From Alphaproteobacteria bacterium (lineage in GTDB: Bacteria; Pseudomonadota; Alphaproteobacteria; VGEJ01), in contig VGEJ01000167.1 in assembly GCA_016869335.1 (NCBI GenBank), positions 1 to 6,243 of the forward strand: a DNA stretch of 6,243 nt, in the 5' to 3' direction. Below the pieces are notes generated by a model, which was given only the letters and a program-made list of their open reading frames with translations, had not been told where the DNA came from and ran no database searches. How positions within the stretch are numbered: the first letter of the stretch is position 1; each line of letters starts with the position of its first letter. Position numbers and translations under genes: made by a program. Positions 1 to 6,243 of the stretch are shown one piece after another.

Positions 1-258
1 TGGGCGTATCTCGGCCGGGCAGACGAGCGGCGCAAGGTGCGCGATCTCGGCCGTCTCAACACGATCCTTGCCGCCCTCGGCAGCCGCCCCGTGGCGCCGG
101 CGGCCCTCGCCGAGACGCGCGCGATCGATCACAAGACAGACGCGCTGGTGGCCGCGGCGGCGCTGCGTACACTGGCGCCGCGCGGCGAGACCTGGCGCCC
201 GCCCGCTCTGTCACCCGAGACGCGGCGGCGCGAGGGCTGGATATTCGGGGTCGACTGA
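1..258 (+). CDS. Probable DUF429-family protein, C-terminal 85 residues (5' end outside window)
   Basis: The frame is open from the first base and ends at TGA 256-258, so only the C-terminus is present. The tail reads DHKTDALVAAAALR near the middle and ends EGWIFGVD. A 'DAL..A' helix followed by a closing 'EGWI(F/Y)' strand is what I recall of DUF429 proteins, which are predicted to have an RNase H-like nuclease fold but have no settled function. The catalytic part would lie upstream, so activity cannot be judged. The remainder is Arg/Ala-rich with no membrane segment. The stop is 7 nt before crcB, which suggests co-transcription. Two internal ATGs (37, and 68 in another frame) are not credible starts. 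The coding frame is fairly secure; the family name rests on the short tail alone and could be wrong. Confidence 0.55.
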   Translation, partial: WAYLGRADERRKVRDLGRLNTILAALGSRPVAPAALAETRAIDHKTDALVAAAALRTLAPRGETWRPPALSPETRRREGWIFGVD

Positions 259-265
259 GGGCGGT

Positions 266-646
266 ATGCAGGTCGTGATCGCGGTCGCGGTCGGCGGGGC
301 GCTCGGGTCGCTCGCCCGCTACTTCCTCGCCACCTGGGTCGCCCGGTGGCTCGGCTCAGGCTTTCCTTTCGGCACTCTGGCGGTCAATGTACTCGGCTCG
401 TTCGTCATGGGCGTGCTGGTCGAGCTGATGGCGCTGAGATGGGGCGTCGGTCCCGTCGTCCGGGCGTTCATGACCGTAGGATTCCTCGGCGGCTTCACCA
501 CCTTCTCGGCGTTCTCGCTGGACGTGGCCCTGCTCGTGGGGCGCGGCACGCCGGCTCTGGCCGCCGGCTACGTCGCGGCCTCGGTGGTGGCCTCGATCGC
601 CGGCCTGTTCGCCGGCATCCTGCTCCTGCGCGCGGTCCTGGCATGA
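266..646 (+). CDS. crcB: Fluoride ion channel CrcB/Fluc
   Basis: This encodes a small inner-membrane protein of 126 residues, the normal length for a Fluc monomer, which works as an antiparallel homodimer letting fluoride leave the cell. Four hydrophobic segments lie at roughly 2-25, 35-57, 66-92 and 98-122. Family signatures are present: GGALGSLARY at 10-19, FGTLAVNVLGSF at 35-46 with the pore Asn at 41, and GFLGGFTTFSAFSLD at 72-86 with the two 'Phe box' phenylalanines at 80 and 83. Start ATG 266 was chosen because it begins the first membrane helix and follows GAGGG at 257-261. The same frame stays open upstream to ATG 68, but that part is an Arg/Pro-rich shadow of the preceding gene. The stop overlaps the next start (ATGA 643-646). 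No fluoride riboswitch is visible upstream. Single-copy crcB implies a homodimer. Confidence 0.95.
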   Translation: MQVVIAVAVGGALGSLARYFLATWVARWLGSGFPFGTLAVNVLGSFVMGVLVELMALRWGVGPVVRAFMTVGFLGGFTTFSAFSLDVALLVGRGTPALAAGYVAASVVASIAGLFAGILLLRAVLA

Positions 647-1638
647 GCCGCGCCGCGCTCCATCCGGTGCGGCCAGATGAGGCCGGCCTTCGTCTCGATC
701 GCTGGTTCAAGCGTCACTACCCGCACCTCACCCATGCATGGCTGTCCCGCCTGGTGCGCACCGGGCAGGTGCGGATCGACGGCGCGCGCGCCGCTACCGG
801 GCAGCGGTTGGCGGCCGGACAGCAGATCCGGGTGCCGCCGCACCGGGTGCCGCCGCTCGACCAGGCGCCGGCGCCGCCGCGCGCCGAGGAGCCGTGCACC
901 GTGGGCGAGGGCCAAGCGCGTGTCCTGCGCGCCCGCCTGCTGCACCGCGATGCAGCGGTTCTGGTGCTCGACAAGCCGAGCGGCTTGGCGGTGCAGGGCG
1001 GGACCAAGACGGAGCACCATCTCGACGCCATGCTCGATGCGCTGCGCTTCGAGGCGGCCGAGCGGCCACGCCTCGTCCATCGCCTGGATCGCGATACGAG
1101 CGGGGTCCTGGTCCTTGGTCGAACGGCGACCGCCGCGGCGCGCCTGGCTGAAGCGTTCCGCCGCAAGGATGCGCTGAAGCTCTACTGGGCGATCGTGGTC
1201 GGAGTGCCCGAGCCGCGCGAGGGCCGCATCGACCTGCCCCTGAGCAAACGCGGGGGCGCCCGCGGCGAGCGCACCGTCGTCGATGAGCAGGGCAAGAGCG
1301 CCCGCACCGACTACCGCGTGATCGACGCAGCGGGAAGCCGGGTCGCATGGGTGGCGTTGTGGCCGCGCACCGGGCGCACGCATCAGATTCGCGCCCATCT
1401 CGCCGCCCTCGGCACGCCCATCCTGGGCGATGGCAAGTACGGCGGCCGCGCCGCGCTGTTGCCCGGTGACATCGCCGCACCTGGGCTCCACCTCCACGCC
1501 CGGGCGATCGATCTGCCGCAACCGAGCGGTGGTAGGCTGCGTGTCGTGGCGCCGCTGCCCGAGCACATGCGGCGGACCTTCGCACGGCTCGGCTTCGAAG
1601 AGGCGCTTGGCCGCGAGCCGATGGCGACGGCGCCATGA
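643..1638 (+). CDS. rluC: RluA-family 23S rRNA pseudouridine synthase (RluC-like)
   Basis: The 331-residue protein isomerises uridines to pseudouridine, most likely in 23S rRNA (RluC modifies 955, 2504 and 2580 in E. coli). An S4 RNA-binding domain covers about residues 15-70 (RLDRWFKRHYP, then LSRLVRTGQVRIDG). A Pro-rich linker at about 65-85 leads to the catalytic domain. Motif LVHRLDRDTSG at 144-154 carries the catalytic Asp149; VLDKPSGLAVQGG at 108-120 and PRTGRTHQIRAHL at 241-253 are also typical of the family. The start at ATG 643 overlaps the crcB stop by 4 nt and gives the expected N-terminus just ahead of the S4 domain; the frame is open further upstream only as a shadow of crcB. No clear ribosome binding site is seen, so translation is probably coupled to crcB. 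The family is certain; assignment to RluC rather than RluD or another paralogue is by length and S4 domain only. Confidence 0.9.
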   Translation: MSRAALHPVRPDEAGLRLDRWFKRHYPHLTHAWLSRLVRTGQVRIDGARAATGQRLAAGQQIRVPPHRVPPLDQAPAPPRAEEPCTVGEGQARVLRARLLHRDAAVLVLDKPSGLAVQGGTKTEHHLDAMLDALRFEAAERPRLVHRLDRDTSGVLVLGRTATAAARLAEAFRRKDALKLYWAIVVGVPEPREGRIDLPLSKRGGARGERTVVDEQGKSARTDYRVIDAAGSRVAWVALWPRTGRTHQIRAHLAALGTPILGDGKYGGRAALLPGDIAAPGLHLHARAIDLPQPSGGRLRVVAPLPEHMRRTFARLGFEEALGREPMATAP

Positions 1639-2351
1639 GCCGGCATCCAGCGCCCATCCTGCCCGAGACAAAGCTGGTGGTATTCGACTGCGACGGCACG
1701 CTGGTCGACAGCGCGCATCTCATCGTGGCGGCGATGCGCTCTGCGCTGGCCCAATGCGGGATCACCGAGGTGGGGGGCGAGGCGGTCCGCCGCATCATCG
1801 GGCTGTCCCTGAACGAGGCCGTCGGCGCGCTCCTGCCAGCCACGATGGAGGCCGCGCGCGATGTCGCGGTGAGCCACTACCGCGACGCGTACCGTGCGCT
1901 AGCCGCCCGCCCCGACCTCCGCCCGCCCTTGTTTCCCGGCGTGCGAGCGATGCTCGAGACCCTCGCCGCCGGCGACTGCCTCCTCGGTATCGCCACCGGC
2001 AAGTCGGCTCAGGGCATGCGGCGGACGTTGCAGGAGCACGATCTCGGCCACCTCTTCGCGACCGTGCGGACAGCCGATGACGGCCCCGGCAAGCCGCATC
2101 CGACCATGCTGCGCCGGGCGATGGACGAGGCCGGCGTCGAACCGGCTGAGACCGTGCTGATCGGCGACACCACGTTTGACGTCACGATGGCCCGGGCGGC
2201 GGGTGCGACCGCGGTCGGCGTGGCGTGGGGCTACCATCCGGCAACGGAGCTCGCCGCGGCCGGCGCTCTGCACATCGTTCAGTCCTGTGCGGAGGTCGCA
2301 CCGCTCGTGCTCGCCCGTCGCGGGGACCCGTGGCGGGCAGTCGATTCCTGA
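1635..2351 (+). CDS. HAD-IA family phosphatase, phosphoglycolate phosphatase-like
   Basis: This is a 238-residue soluble HAD hydrolase. Motif I is VVFDCDGTLVDS at 15-26, with nucleophile Asp18 and acid/base Asp20. Motif II is the Thr in IATGKS at 119-124. Motif III is Lys153 in GKPHPTM. Motif IV is IGDTTFD at 176-182, with Mg-binding Asp178 and Asp182. A helical C1 cap occupies about residues 27-100, as in the Gph/PpaX group. All catalytic residues are intact, so an active Mg-dependent phosphatase is expected. The substrate cannot be read from sequence: phosphoglycolate, pyrophosphate or another small phosphate ester are all possible, so I give no symbol. ATG 1635 overlaps the rluC stop (ATGA 1635-1638) and places motif I near the N-terminus as usual. 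No strong ribosome binding site is seen, suggesting coupling to rluC. Confidence 0.92.
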   Translation: MSRHPAPILPETKLVVFDCDGTLVDSAHLIVAAMRSALAQCGITEVGGEAVRRIIGLSLNEAVGALLPATMEAARDVAVSHYRDAYRALAARPDLRPPLFPGVRAMLETLAAGDCLLGIATGKSAQGMRRTLQEHDLGHLFATVRTADDGPGKPHPTMLRRAMDEAGVEPAETVLIGDTTFDVTMARAAGATAVGVAWGYHPATELAAAGALHIVQSCAEVAPLVLARRGDPWRAVDS

Positions 2352-2359
2352 CCGCCGGG

Positions 2360-3070
2360 ATGACCGGGCGGCGGGCCAAGCGCTTCTACCATGCGGTTGC
2401 GACGGCTGTCGTGGCAGGCGAACACGTCGTCACGCTCGATGGTCGCCCCGCGCTCACCCCGGAGCGGCGCCAGCTCGCCTTGCCGACGGCGGCGGCCGCA
2501 GCGGCAGTCGCCGCCGAGTGGCAGGCACAGGAAGCGTCGATCGATCCGGGCGCGATGCCGCTGTCGCAGCTCGCCTGCATTGCCATCGACCGGGTCGCAC
2601 CGCGCCGCGCCGCGGTGATTGCCGAAATCGTGCGCTACGCCGAGAGCGATCTCCTGTGCTACCGCGCCTGCGGCCCGCCTGAGCTTGTCGCACGCCAGGA
2701 GCGCCATTGGCAGCCGTTGGCAAGCTGGTTCGGGGCGCGTTTTGGGGCGCTGCTGCGGGTCACCCTCGGCGTCGTTCCGGTCGGCCAGGACCCGGCCGTC
2801 GAGCGGGCCGTCGCGCGGGCATTGGCCGACACGACGGACTACGCGCTGGCGGCGCTGTACCGGGCGACCACGGCCAGCGGCTCGGCCGTTCTGGCGCTCG
2901 CCCTGGCCGAGGGCCGGGTAGATGCCGCGGAGGCGTGGACTGCAAGCCGGGTCGATGAGTCCTTCCAGGCCGAGTGCAGCGGTCACGACGCGGAAGCGGA
3001 AACGCGCGCTCGGCTTATGTGTGCGGATTTGGCCGCGGCCCAGCGGTTCCTCGAACTCTTGCGCCCCTGA
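2360..3070 (+). CDS. atp12: ATP12-family F1-ATPase assembly chaperone
   Basis: The 236-residue protein matches the ATP12 family, which in mitochondria binds the F1 alpha subunit and keeps it from aggregating before the alpha3beta3 ring forms; the alphaproteobacterial members are presumed to do the same in the cytoplasm. Family landmarks: KRFYHAV at 7-13, VTLDGRPALTP at 24-34, MPLSQLACIAIDRV at 66-79, RYAESDLLCYRA at 92-103, RQERHWQPL at 112-120, GSAVLALALAEG at 174-185 and SRVDESFQAE at 196-205. The usual following 'WG.DAEA' reads SGHDAEA (207-213) here, lacking the Trp. ATG 2360 starts 8 nt after the HAD stop, with a weak GCCGGG upstream. An in-frame GTG at 2330 would add ten residues and overlap the HAD gene; ATG is preferred because homologues begin just before the KRFY motif. 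Confidence 0.9.
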   Translation: MTGRRAKRFYHAVATAVVAGEHVVTLDGRPALTPERRQLALPTAAAAAAVAAEWQAQEASIDPGAMPLSQLACIAIDRVAPRRAAVIAEIVRYAESDLLCYRACGPPELVARQERHWQPLASWFGARFGALLRVTLGVVPVGQDPAVERAVARALADTTDYALAALYRATTASGSAVLALALAEGRVDAAEAWTASRVDESFQAECSGHDAEAETRARLMCADLAAAQRFLELLRP

Positions 3071-3078
3071 GCCGCCCG

Positions 3079-3106
3079 TTGCGGGCTCCGGGCCGGCGGC
3101 TATGAT
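3079..3106 (+). promoter_or_regulatory. Candidate sigma70-type promoter for pccBA
   Basis: In the only sizeable intergenic gap, TATGAT (3101-3106, one mismatch to TATAAT) is preceded 16 nt upstream by TTGCGG (3079-3084, first three bases of TTGACA). A transcript starting near 3113 would have a leader of about 20 nt before the pccB ATG at 3135. The -10-like hexamer stands out because its surroundings are almost entirely G and C. The -35 match is weak, and the TATGATG overlaps two alternative in-frame ATGs of pccB (3102, 3105), so it may be fortuitous. Confidence 0.3.
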
Positions 3107-3125
3107 GAGGCGCGGCGATCGCGGC

Positions 3126-3130
3126 AGGGG
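3126..3130 (+). promoter_or_regulatory. pccB: Ribosome binding site of pccB
   Basis: AGGGG lies 4 nt before ATG 3135 and decides between three in-frame ATGs (3102, 3105, 3135). The two earlier ones would add 11 or 10 Arg/Gly-rich residues that PccB homologues do not have. The spacing is slightly short but equals that of the GAGGG site before crcB. Confidence 0.5.
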
Positions 3131-3134
3131 CAAG

Positions 3135-4667
3135 ATGGAAGACATCATCCGGGAACTCGAGCGTAAACGCGAGCAGGCTCGCCTCGGCGGCGGCGCCCGG
3201 CGCATCGAGGCGCAGCACCGCAAGGGCCGGCTGACGGCGCGCGAGCGACTTGAAGTGCTGCTCGACCCAGGCTCGTTCGAGGAGTTCGACATGTTCGTCG
3301 AACACCGCTGTACCGACTTCGGCATGGGCGAGCAGCGCATCCCGGGCGATGGCGTCGTCACCGGGCATGGGGCCATCAACGGCCGCCTGGTGTTCGTCTT
3401 CAGCCAGGATTTCACGGTGTTTGGCGGCAGCCTGTCCGAGGCCCATGCCGAGAAGATCTGCAAGGTGATGGATCACGCCATGCGCGTGGGGGCCCCGGTC
3501 ATCGGGCTCAACGACTCGGGCGGCGCGCGCATCCAGGAGGGCGTCGCCTCGCTCGCCGGCTATGCCGAGGTGTTCCAGCGCAACGTGCTGGCGTCCGGCG
3601 TCATCCCGCAGATCTCGGTGATCATGGGTCCGTGCGCCGGCGGGGCCGTGTACTCGCCGGCCATGACCGACTTCATCTTCATGGTCAAGGACTCGTCTTA
3701 CATGTTCGTCACCGGACCGGACGTGGTGAAGACCGTCACCCGCGAGAGCGTGACGCACGAGGACCTGGGCGGCGCGCTTGCCCATACGACGAAATCATCG
3801 GTCGCCGATCTGGCATTTACCGACGATGTCGAGGCGTTGATTCAGATCCGCCGGTTCGTCGACTTCCTGCCGGCATCGAACCGCGTCAAGCCGCCGCAGC
3901 GCGCGACCGCCGACCCGATCGACCGCGAGGAGCCCGCGCTCGACCGCCTGATTCCCGACACCCCGACCAAGCCCTATGACATGATCGAGCTTATCGAGAA
4001 GGTCGTGGACGAGGGCGATTTCTTCGAGCTGCAACAGGCCTTCGCCCGCAACATCATCGTCGGGTTCGCCCGCATGGGCGGCCTGTCCATCGGGATCGTC
4101 GCCAACCAGCCGATGGTGCTGGCGGGCTGCCTCGACATCGATTCATCCCGCAAGGCGGCGCGTTTCGTCCGCTTCTGCGATTGCTTCAACATCCCGATCC
4201 TGACCTTCGTGGACGTGCCGGGTTTCCTCCCCGGCACGGCGCAGGAGCACGGCGGGATCATCAAGCACGGCGCCAAGCTGCTGTTTGCCTTTGCCGAGGC
4301 AACGGTGCCCAAGGTTACGGTGATCACCCGCAAGGCCTACGGCGGGGCCTACGATGTCATGAGCTCGAAGCACTTGCGGGGCGACCTCAACTATGCGTGG
4401 CCGACGGCCGAGATCGCGGTGATGGGACCCAAGGGCGCGGTCGAGATCATCTTCCGTGGCGAGATCGGCGATGCCGCCAGGATCGAGGCGCGGACGCAAG
4501 ACTATCGCGCCCGCTTCGCCAGCCCCTTCATCGCCGGCCACCGCGGTTTCATCGACGATGTGATCATGCCGCGGGCGACCCGCGCTCGCATCTGCCGGGC
4601 GCTCGCCATGCTACGCGACAAGCGGCTTGAGAATCCCTGGAAGAAGCACGCGAACATCCCGCTCTGA
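3135..4667 (+). CDS. pccB: Propionyl-CoA carboxylase beta subunit (carboxyltransferase)
   Basis: The 510-residue protein transfers the carboxyl group from carboxybiotin to propionyl-CoA, giving (S)-methylmalonyl-CoA. Its length is typical of PccB. The N-terminal crotonase-like half contains QDFTVFGGSLSEAHAEKI (91-108), NDSGGARIQEGV (126-137) and MGPCAGGAVYSPA (164-176), the Gly-rich oxyanion-hole loop. The C-terminal half contains DVPGFLPGTAQEHGGIIKHG (360-379), RKAYGGAYDVMSSKH (399-413) and GDLNYAWPTAEIAVMGPKGA (416-435). The 'FTVFGGS' and 'AYDVMSSKHL' forms distinguish it from methylcrotonyl-CoA carboxylase beta, which has 'FGGTYYP'-type sequence and is longer. Asp417 probably aligns with the Asp that favours propionyl over acetyl substrates in Streptomyces PccB; I have not aligned them. 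ATG 3135 was chosen for the MEDIIRELERK start and the ribosome binding site. pccA follows after 6 nt. The complex is expected to be a cytoplasmic alpha6beta6 dodecamer. Confidence 0.95.
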   Translation: MEDIIRELERKREQARLGGGARRIEAQHRKGRLTARERLEVLLDPGSFEEFDMFVEHRCTDFGMGEQRIPGDGVVTGHGAINGRLVFVFSQDFTVFGGSLSEAHAEKICKVMDHAMRVGAPVIGLNDSGGARIQEGVASLAGYAEVFQRNVLASGVIPQISVIMGPCAGGAVYSPAMTDFIFMVKDSSYMFVTGPDVVKTVTRESVTHEDLGGALAHTTKSSVADLAFTDDVEALIQIRRFVDFLPASNRVKPPQRATADPIDREEPALDRLIPDTPTKPYDMIELIEKVVDEGDFFELQQAFARNIIVGFARMGGLSIGIVANQPMVLAGCLDIDSSRKAARFVRFCDCFNIPILTFVDVPGFLPGTAQEHGGIIKHGAKLLFAFAEATVPKVTVITRKAYGGAYDVMSSKHLRGDLNYAWPTAEIAVMGPKGAVEIIFRGEIGDAARIEARTQDYRARFASPFIAGHRGFIDDVIMPRATRARICRALAMLRDKRLENPWKKHANIPL

Positions 4668-4673
4668 GCCGGC

Positions 4674-6243
4674 ATGTTCTCGAAGCTCCTTGTCGCCAAC
4701 CGCGGCGAGATCGCGTGCCGCATCATGCGGACGGCGCGCCGGCTCGGCATCCGCACCGTGGCGGTGTACTCCGAGGCGGATGCCGGCGCACTCCATGTGC
4801 GCGCGGCGGATGAGGCGGTCGCCATCGGCGCAGCGCCGGCGGCGCAGAGCTACCTGGCAATCACGCGCATCGTGGAAGCGGCGCGGGCCTCCGGCGCCGA
4901 GGCGGTGCACCCCGGCTACGGCTTCCTGTCCGAGAACCCGGCCTTCGTCGAGGCGATCGAGCGCGCGGGGCTCGTCTTTATCGGGCCGAGCGCGGCCGCG
5001 ATCGCCGCGATGGGCGACAAGATCGCCGCCAAGAAGCTCGCCGAAGGCGCGGGCATCAACTCGATTCCGGCCCACCTGGAGCCGCTGAGCGACGCCGAGC
5101 ATGCAGCAGCGGTCGCCGCCGCCATCGGCTATCCGGTGATGATCAAGGCGGCGGCGGGCGGCGGCGGCAAGGGCATGCGAGTGGCACTCTCGGCGGAGCA
5201 GGTCAAAGAAGGCTTCGCCCGGGCCCAGAGCGAGGCACAATCGAGCTTCGGCGACCCGCGCGTGTTCATCGAGCGCTTCATCGCCGAGCCGCGGCACATC
5301 GAGATCCAGATCCTGGCCGACGCGCACGGCAACATCGTGCATCTTGGCGAGCGCGAGTGCTCGATCCAGCGCCGGCACCAGAAGGTCATCGAGGAGGCGC
5401 CGAGCCCGGTGGTCGATGACGCCATGCGCGCCGCCATGGGCGCCCAGGCAGTGGCGCTCGCCGGGGCGGTCGGCTATCGCTCGGCGGGCACGGTGGAGTT
5501 CATCGTCGATCGCGAGCGCCGGTTCTACTTCCTCGAGATGAACACCCGCCTACAGGTCGAGCATCCGGTGACCGAGCTCGTCACGGGTCTCGACCTCGTC
5601 GAGCAGATGATCCGCGTTGCGGCCGGTGAACACCTGACGCTGCGCCAGGATCAGGTCATGCTGCGCGGCGCCGCGATCGAAGCGCGGGTCTATGCGGAGG
5701 ACCCGGTGCGCGGGTTCCTGCCGGCGACCGGCCGGCTGCGCCGGTTCCGACCACCGCCCGCCAGCGACGCGATCCGGCTCGATGCTGGTGCCGAGGAGGG
5801 CGACGAGATATCGGTTCACTACGACCCGATGATCGCCAAGCTGTGCGCCCACGGCGCGACCCGCGCCGCCGCCATCGCCGCCCTCGAGCGCGCGCTCGAT
5901 CGCTTCGTCATCCGCGGGGTCGAGCACAATGTCGGCTTTCTCCGCGCCGTGGTGAGCCGGCCGCGGTTTCACGCCGGCGCGCTCAGCACCGATTTCATCG
6001 CCGAGGAGTTCCCGGACGGCTTCTGGCTGGACACGCTCGATCCCGGCACGCGCGAGCGGCTGATCGCCGTCGCCGCGGTGGCTCAGCATCAGGAGGCGGC
6101 GCGGGCGGCCGGCCTGGCGCCCGCGGCGCGGGCGAGCGCCTGGGTGGCGACCGTGGCCGGCGCGGACGTCGCGGTCGAGGTGATCCACGGCGATGCGGGA
6201 TCGCGGGTCCGGATCGCGGGCCGCAGCCATAGTGTCGCCACCG
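4674..6243 (+). CDS. pccA: Propionyl-CoA carboxylase alpha subunit (biotin carboxylase), 3' end outside window
   Basis: The frame is open from ATG 4674 to the window edge, giving 523 residues of an expected 650-680. The ATP-dependent biotin carboxylase part is complete: FSKLLVANRGEIACRI (2-17), HPGYGFLSEN (79-88), MGDK with Lys116, IKAAAGGGGKGMRV (157-170) with Lys158 and the Gly-rich ATP loop, RHIEIQ with His208 and Glu210, RRHQKVIEEAPS (233-244) with Lys237, Glu275, then EMNTRLQVEHPVTE (288-301) with Glu288, Asn290, Arg292 and Glu296, and Arg338 in EARVYAEDP. These fall within one residue of the E. coli AccC numbering as I recall it. Residues after about 450 begin the less conserved linking (BT) region that docks onto PccB. 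The biotin attachment domain with its AMKM lysine lies beyond the window. PccA is called from its pairing with pccB and its length past residue 450, which excludes stand-alone AccC. Confidence 0.93.
   Translation, partial: MFSKLLVANRGEIACRIMRTARRLGIRTVAVYSEADAGALHVRAADEAVAIGAAPAAQSYLAITRIVEAARASGAEAVHPGYGFLSENPAFVEAIERAGLVFIGPSAAAIAAMGDKIAAKKLAEGAGINSIPAHLEPLSDAEHAAAVAAAIGYPVMIKAAAGGGGKGMRVALSAEQVKEGFARAQSEAQSSFGDPRVFIERFIAEPRHIEIQILADAHGNIVHLGERECSIQRRHQKVIEEAPSPVVDDAMRAAMGAQAVALAGAVGYRSAGTVEFIVDRERRFYFLEMNTRLQVEHPVTELVTGLDLVEQMIRVAAGEHLTLRQDQVMLRGAAIEARVYAEDPVRGFLPATGRLRRFRPPPASDAIRLDAGAEEGDEISVHYDPMIAKLCAHGATRAAAIAALERALDRFVIRGVEHNVGFLRAVVSRPRFHAGALSTDFIAEEFPDGFWLDTLDPGTRERLIAVAAVAQHQEAARAAGLAPAARASAWVATVAGADVAVEVIHGDAGSRVRIAGRSHSVAT

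Noticed and set aside
200..265. Fluoride riboswitch (crcB motif) upstream of crcB
   Set aside because: The gap before crcB is only 7 nt and the preceding bases are coding; I see no pseudoknotted crcB-motif pattern there.
568..1671. Long minus-strand open frame (367 codons) opposite rluC
   Set aside because: High-GC sequence leaves antisense frames open. The translation is Arg/Ala/Gly-rich with no recognisable motif, while the + strand frame has a complete RluA-family protein.
3069..3088. Intrinsic terminator after the ATP12 gene
   Set aside because: Short alternative GC stems can form (GAGCC/GGCTC or GCCCG/CGGGC) but no T run follows, and short GC inverted repeats are expected by chance at this composition.
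2279..3463. Long minus-strand open frame (394 codons) opposite the ATP12 gene and the start of pccB
   Set aside because: It spans two well-supported + strand genes and their spacer and has low-complexity Arg/Ser/Pro composition, so it is a shadow of the GC-rich coding strand.
4611..5378. Minus-strand open frame (255 codons) opposite the pccB/pccA junction
   Set aside because: It lies antisense to strongly conserved biotin carboxylase sequence and shows no motif or ribosome binding site of its own.
4674..6243. Frameshift or break in pccA because it lacks a biotin attachment site
   Set aside because: The frame is open to the last base and the biotin domain belongs at the C-terminus, so its absence is due to the window edge.

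Overview
The window is a GC-rich (about 70% in a line counted by hand), densely coding stretch of bacterial chromosome. All seven recognisable genes lie on the + strand. An ATP12-family F1-ATPase assembly chaperone points to an alphaproteobacterium, since this family is known mainly from Alphaproteobacteria and mitochondria. The packing and gene content fit a Rhodospirillales-type genome, but the genus cannot be read from the sequence.

Layout: the 3' end of a probable DUF429 protein (1-258); crcB/fluC fluoride channel (266-646); an RluA/RluC-type 23S rRNA pseudouridine synthase (643-1638); a HAD-IA phosphatase of the phosphoglycolate-phosphatase type (1635-2351); the ATP12 chaperone (2360-3070); pccB, the carboxyltransferase (beta) subunit of propionyl-CoA carboxylase (3135-4667); and pccA, the biotin carboxylase (alpha) subunit (4674 to the window edge, 3' end missing). 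The first five genes are separated by 7 and 8 nt or overlap by 4 nt (ATGA, twice), so they look like one translationally coupled unit. A 64-nt spacer, the only real intergenic gap, holds a candidate sigma70-like promoter and a ribosome binding site before pccB. pccB and pccA are 6 nt apart.

Function: PccA and PccB together form the biotin-dependent enzyme that carboxylates propionyl-CoA to (S)-methylmalonyl-CoA, used in breakdown of odd-chain fatty acids, branched amino acids and propionate. The five upstream genes are housekeeping or stress functions (rRNA modification, fluoride export, phosphatase, ATP synthase assembly) that share no obvious pathway; their link looks positional.

No RNA genes, mobile elements, CRISPR arrays, insertion sequences or long repeats were seen, and no gene-free stretch exceeds 64 nt. 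I found no convincing new system. The points worth a second look are small: a recurring TGAGCCGS sequence at four of six stop codons, the candidate pccBA promoter, an altered C-terminal motif in ATP12, and pccB/pccA lying in the same reading frame.
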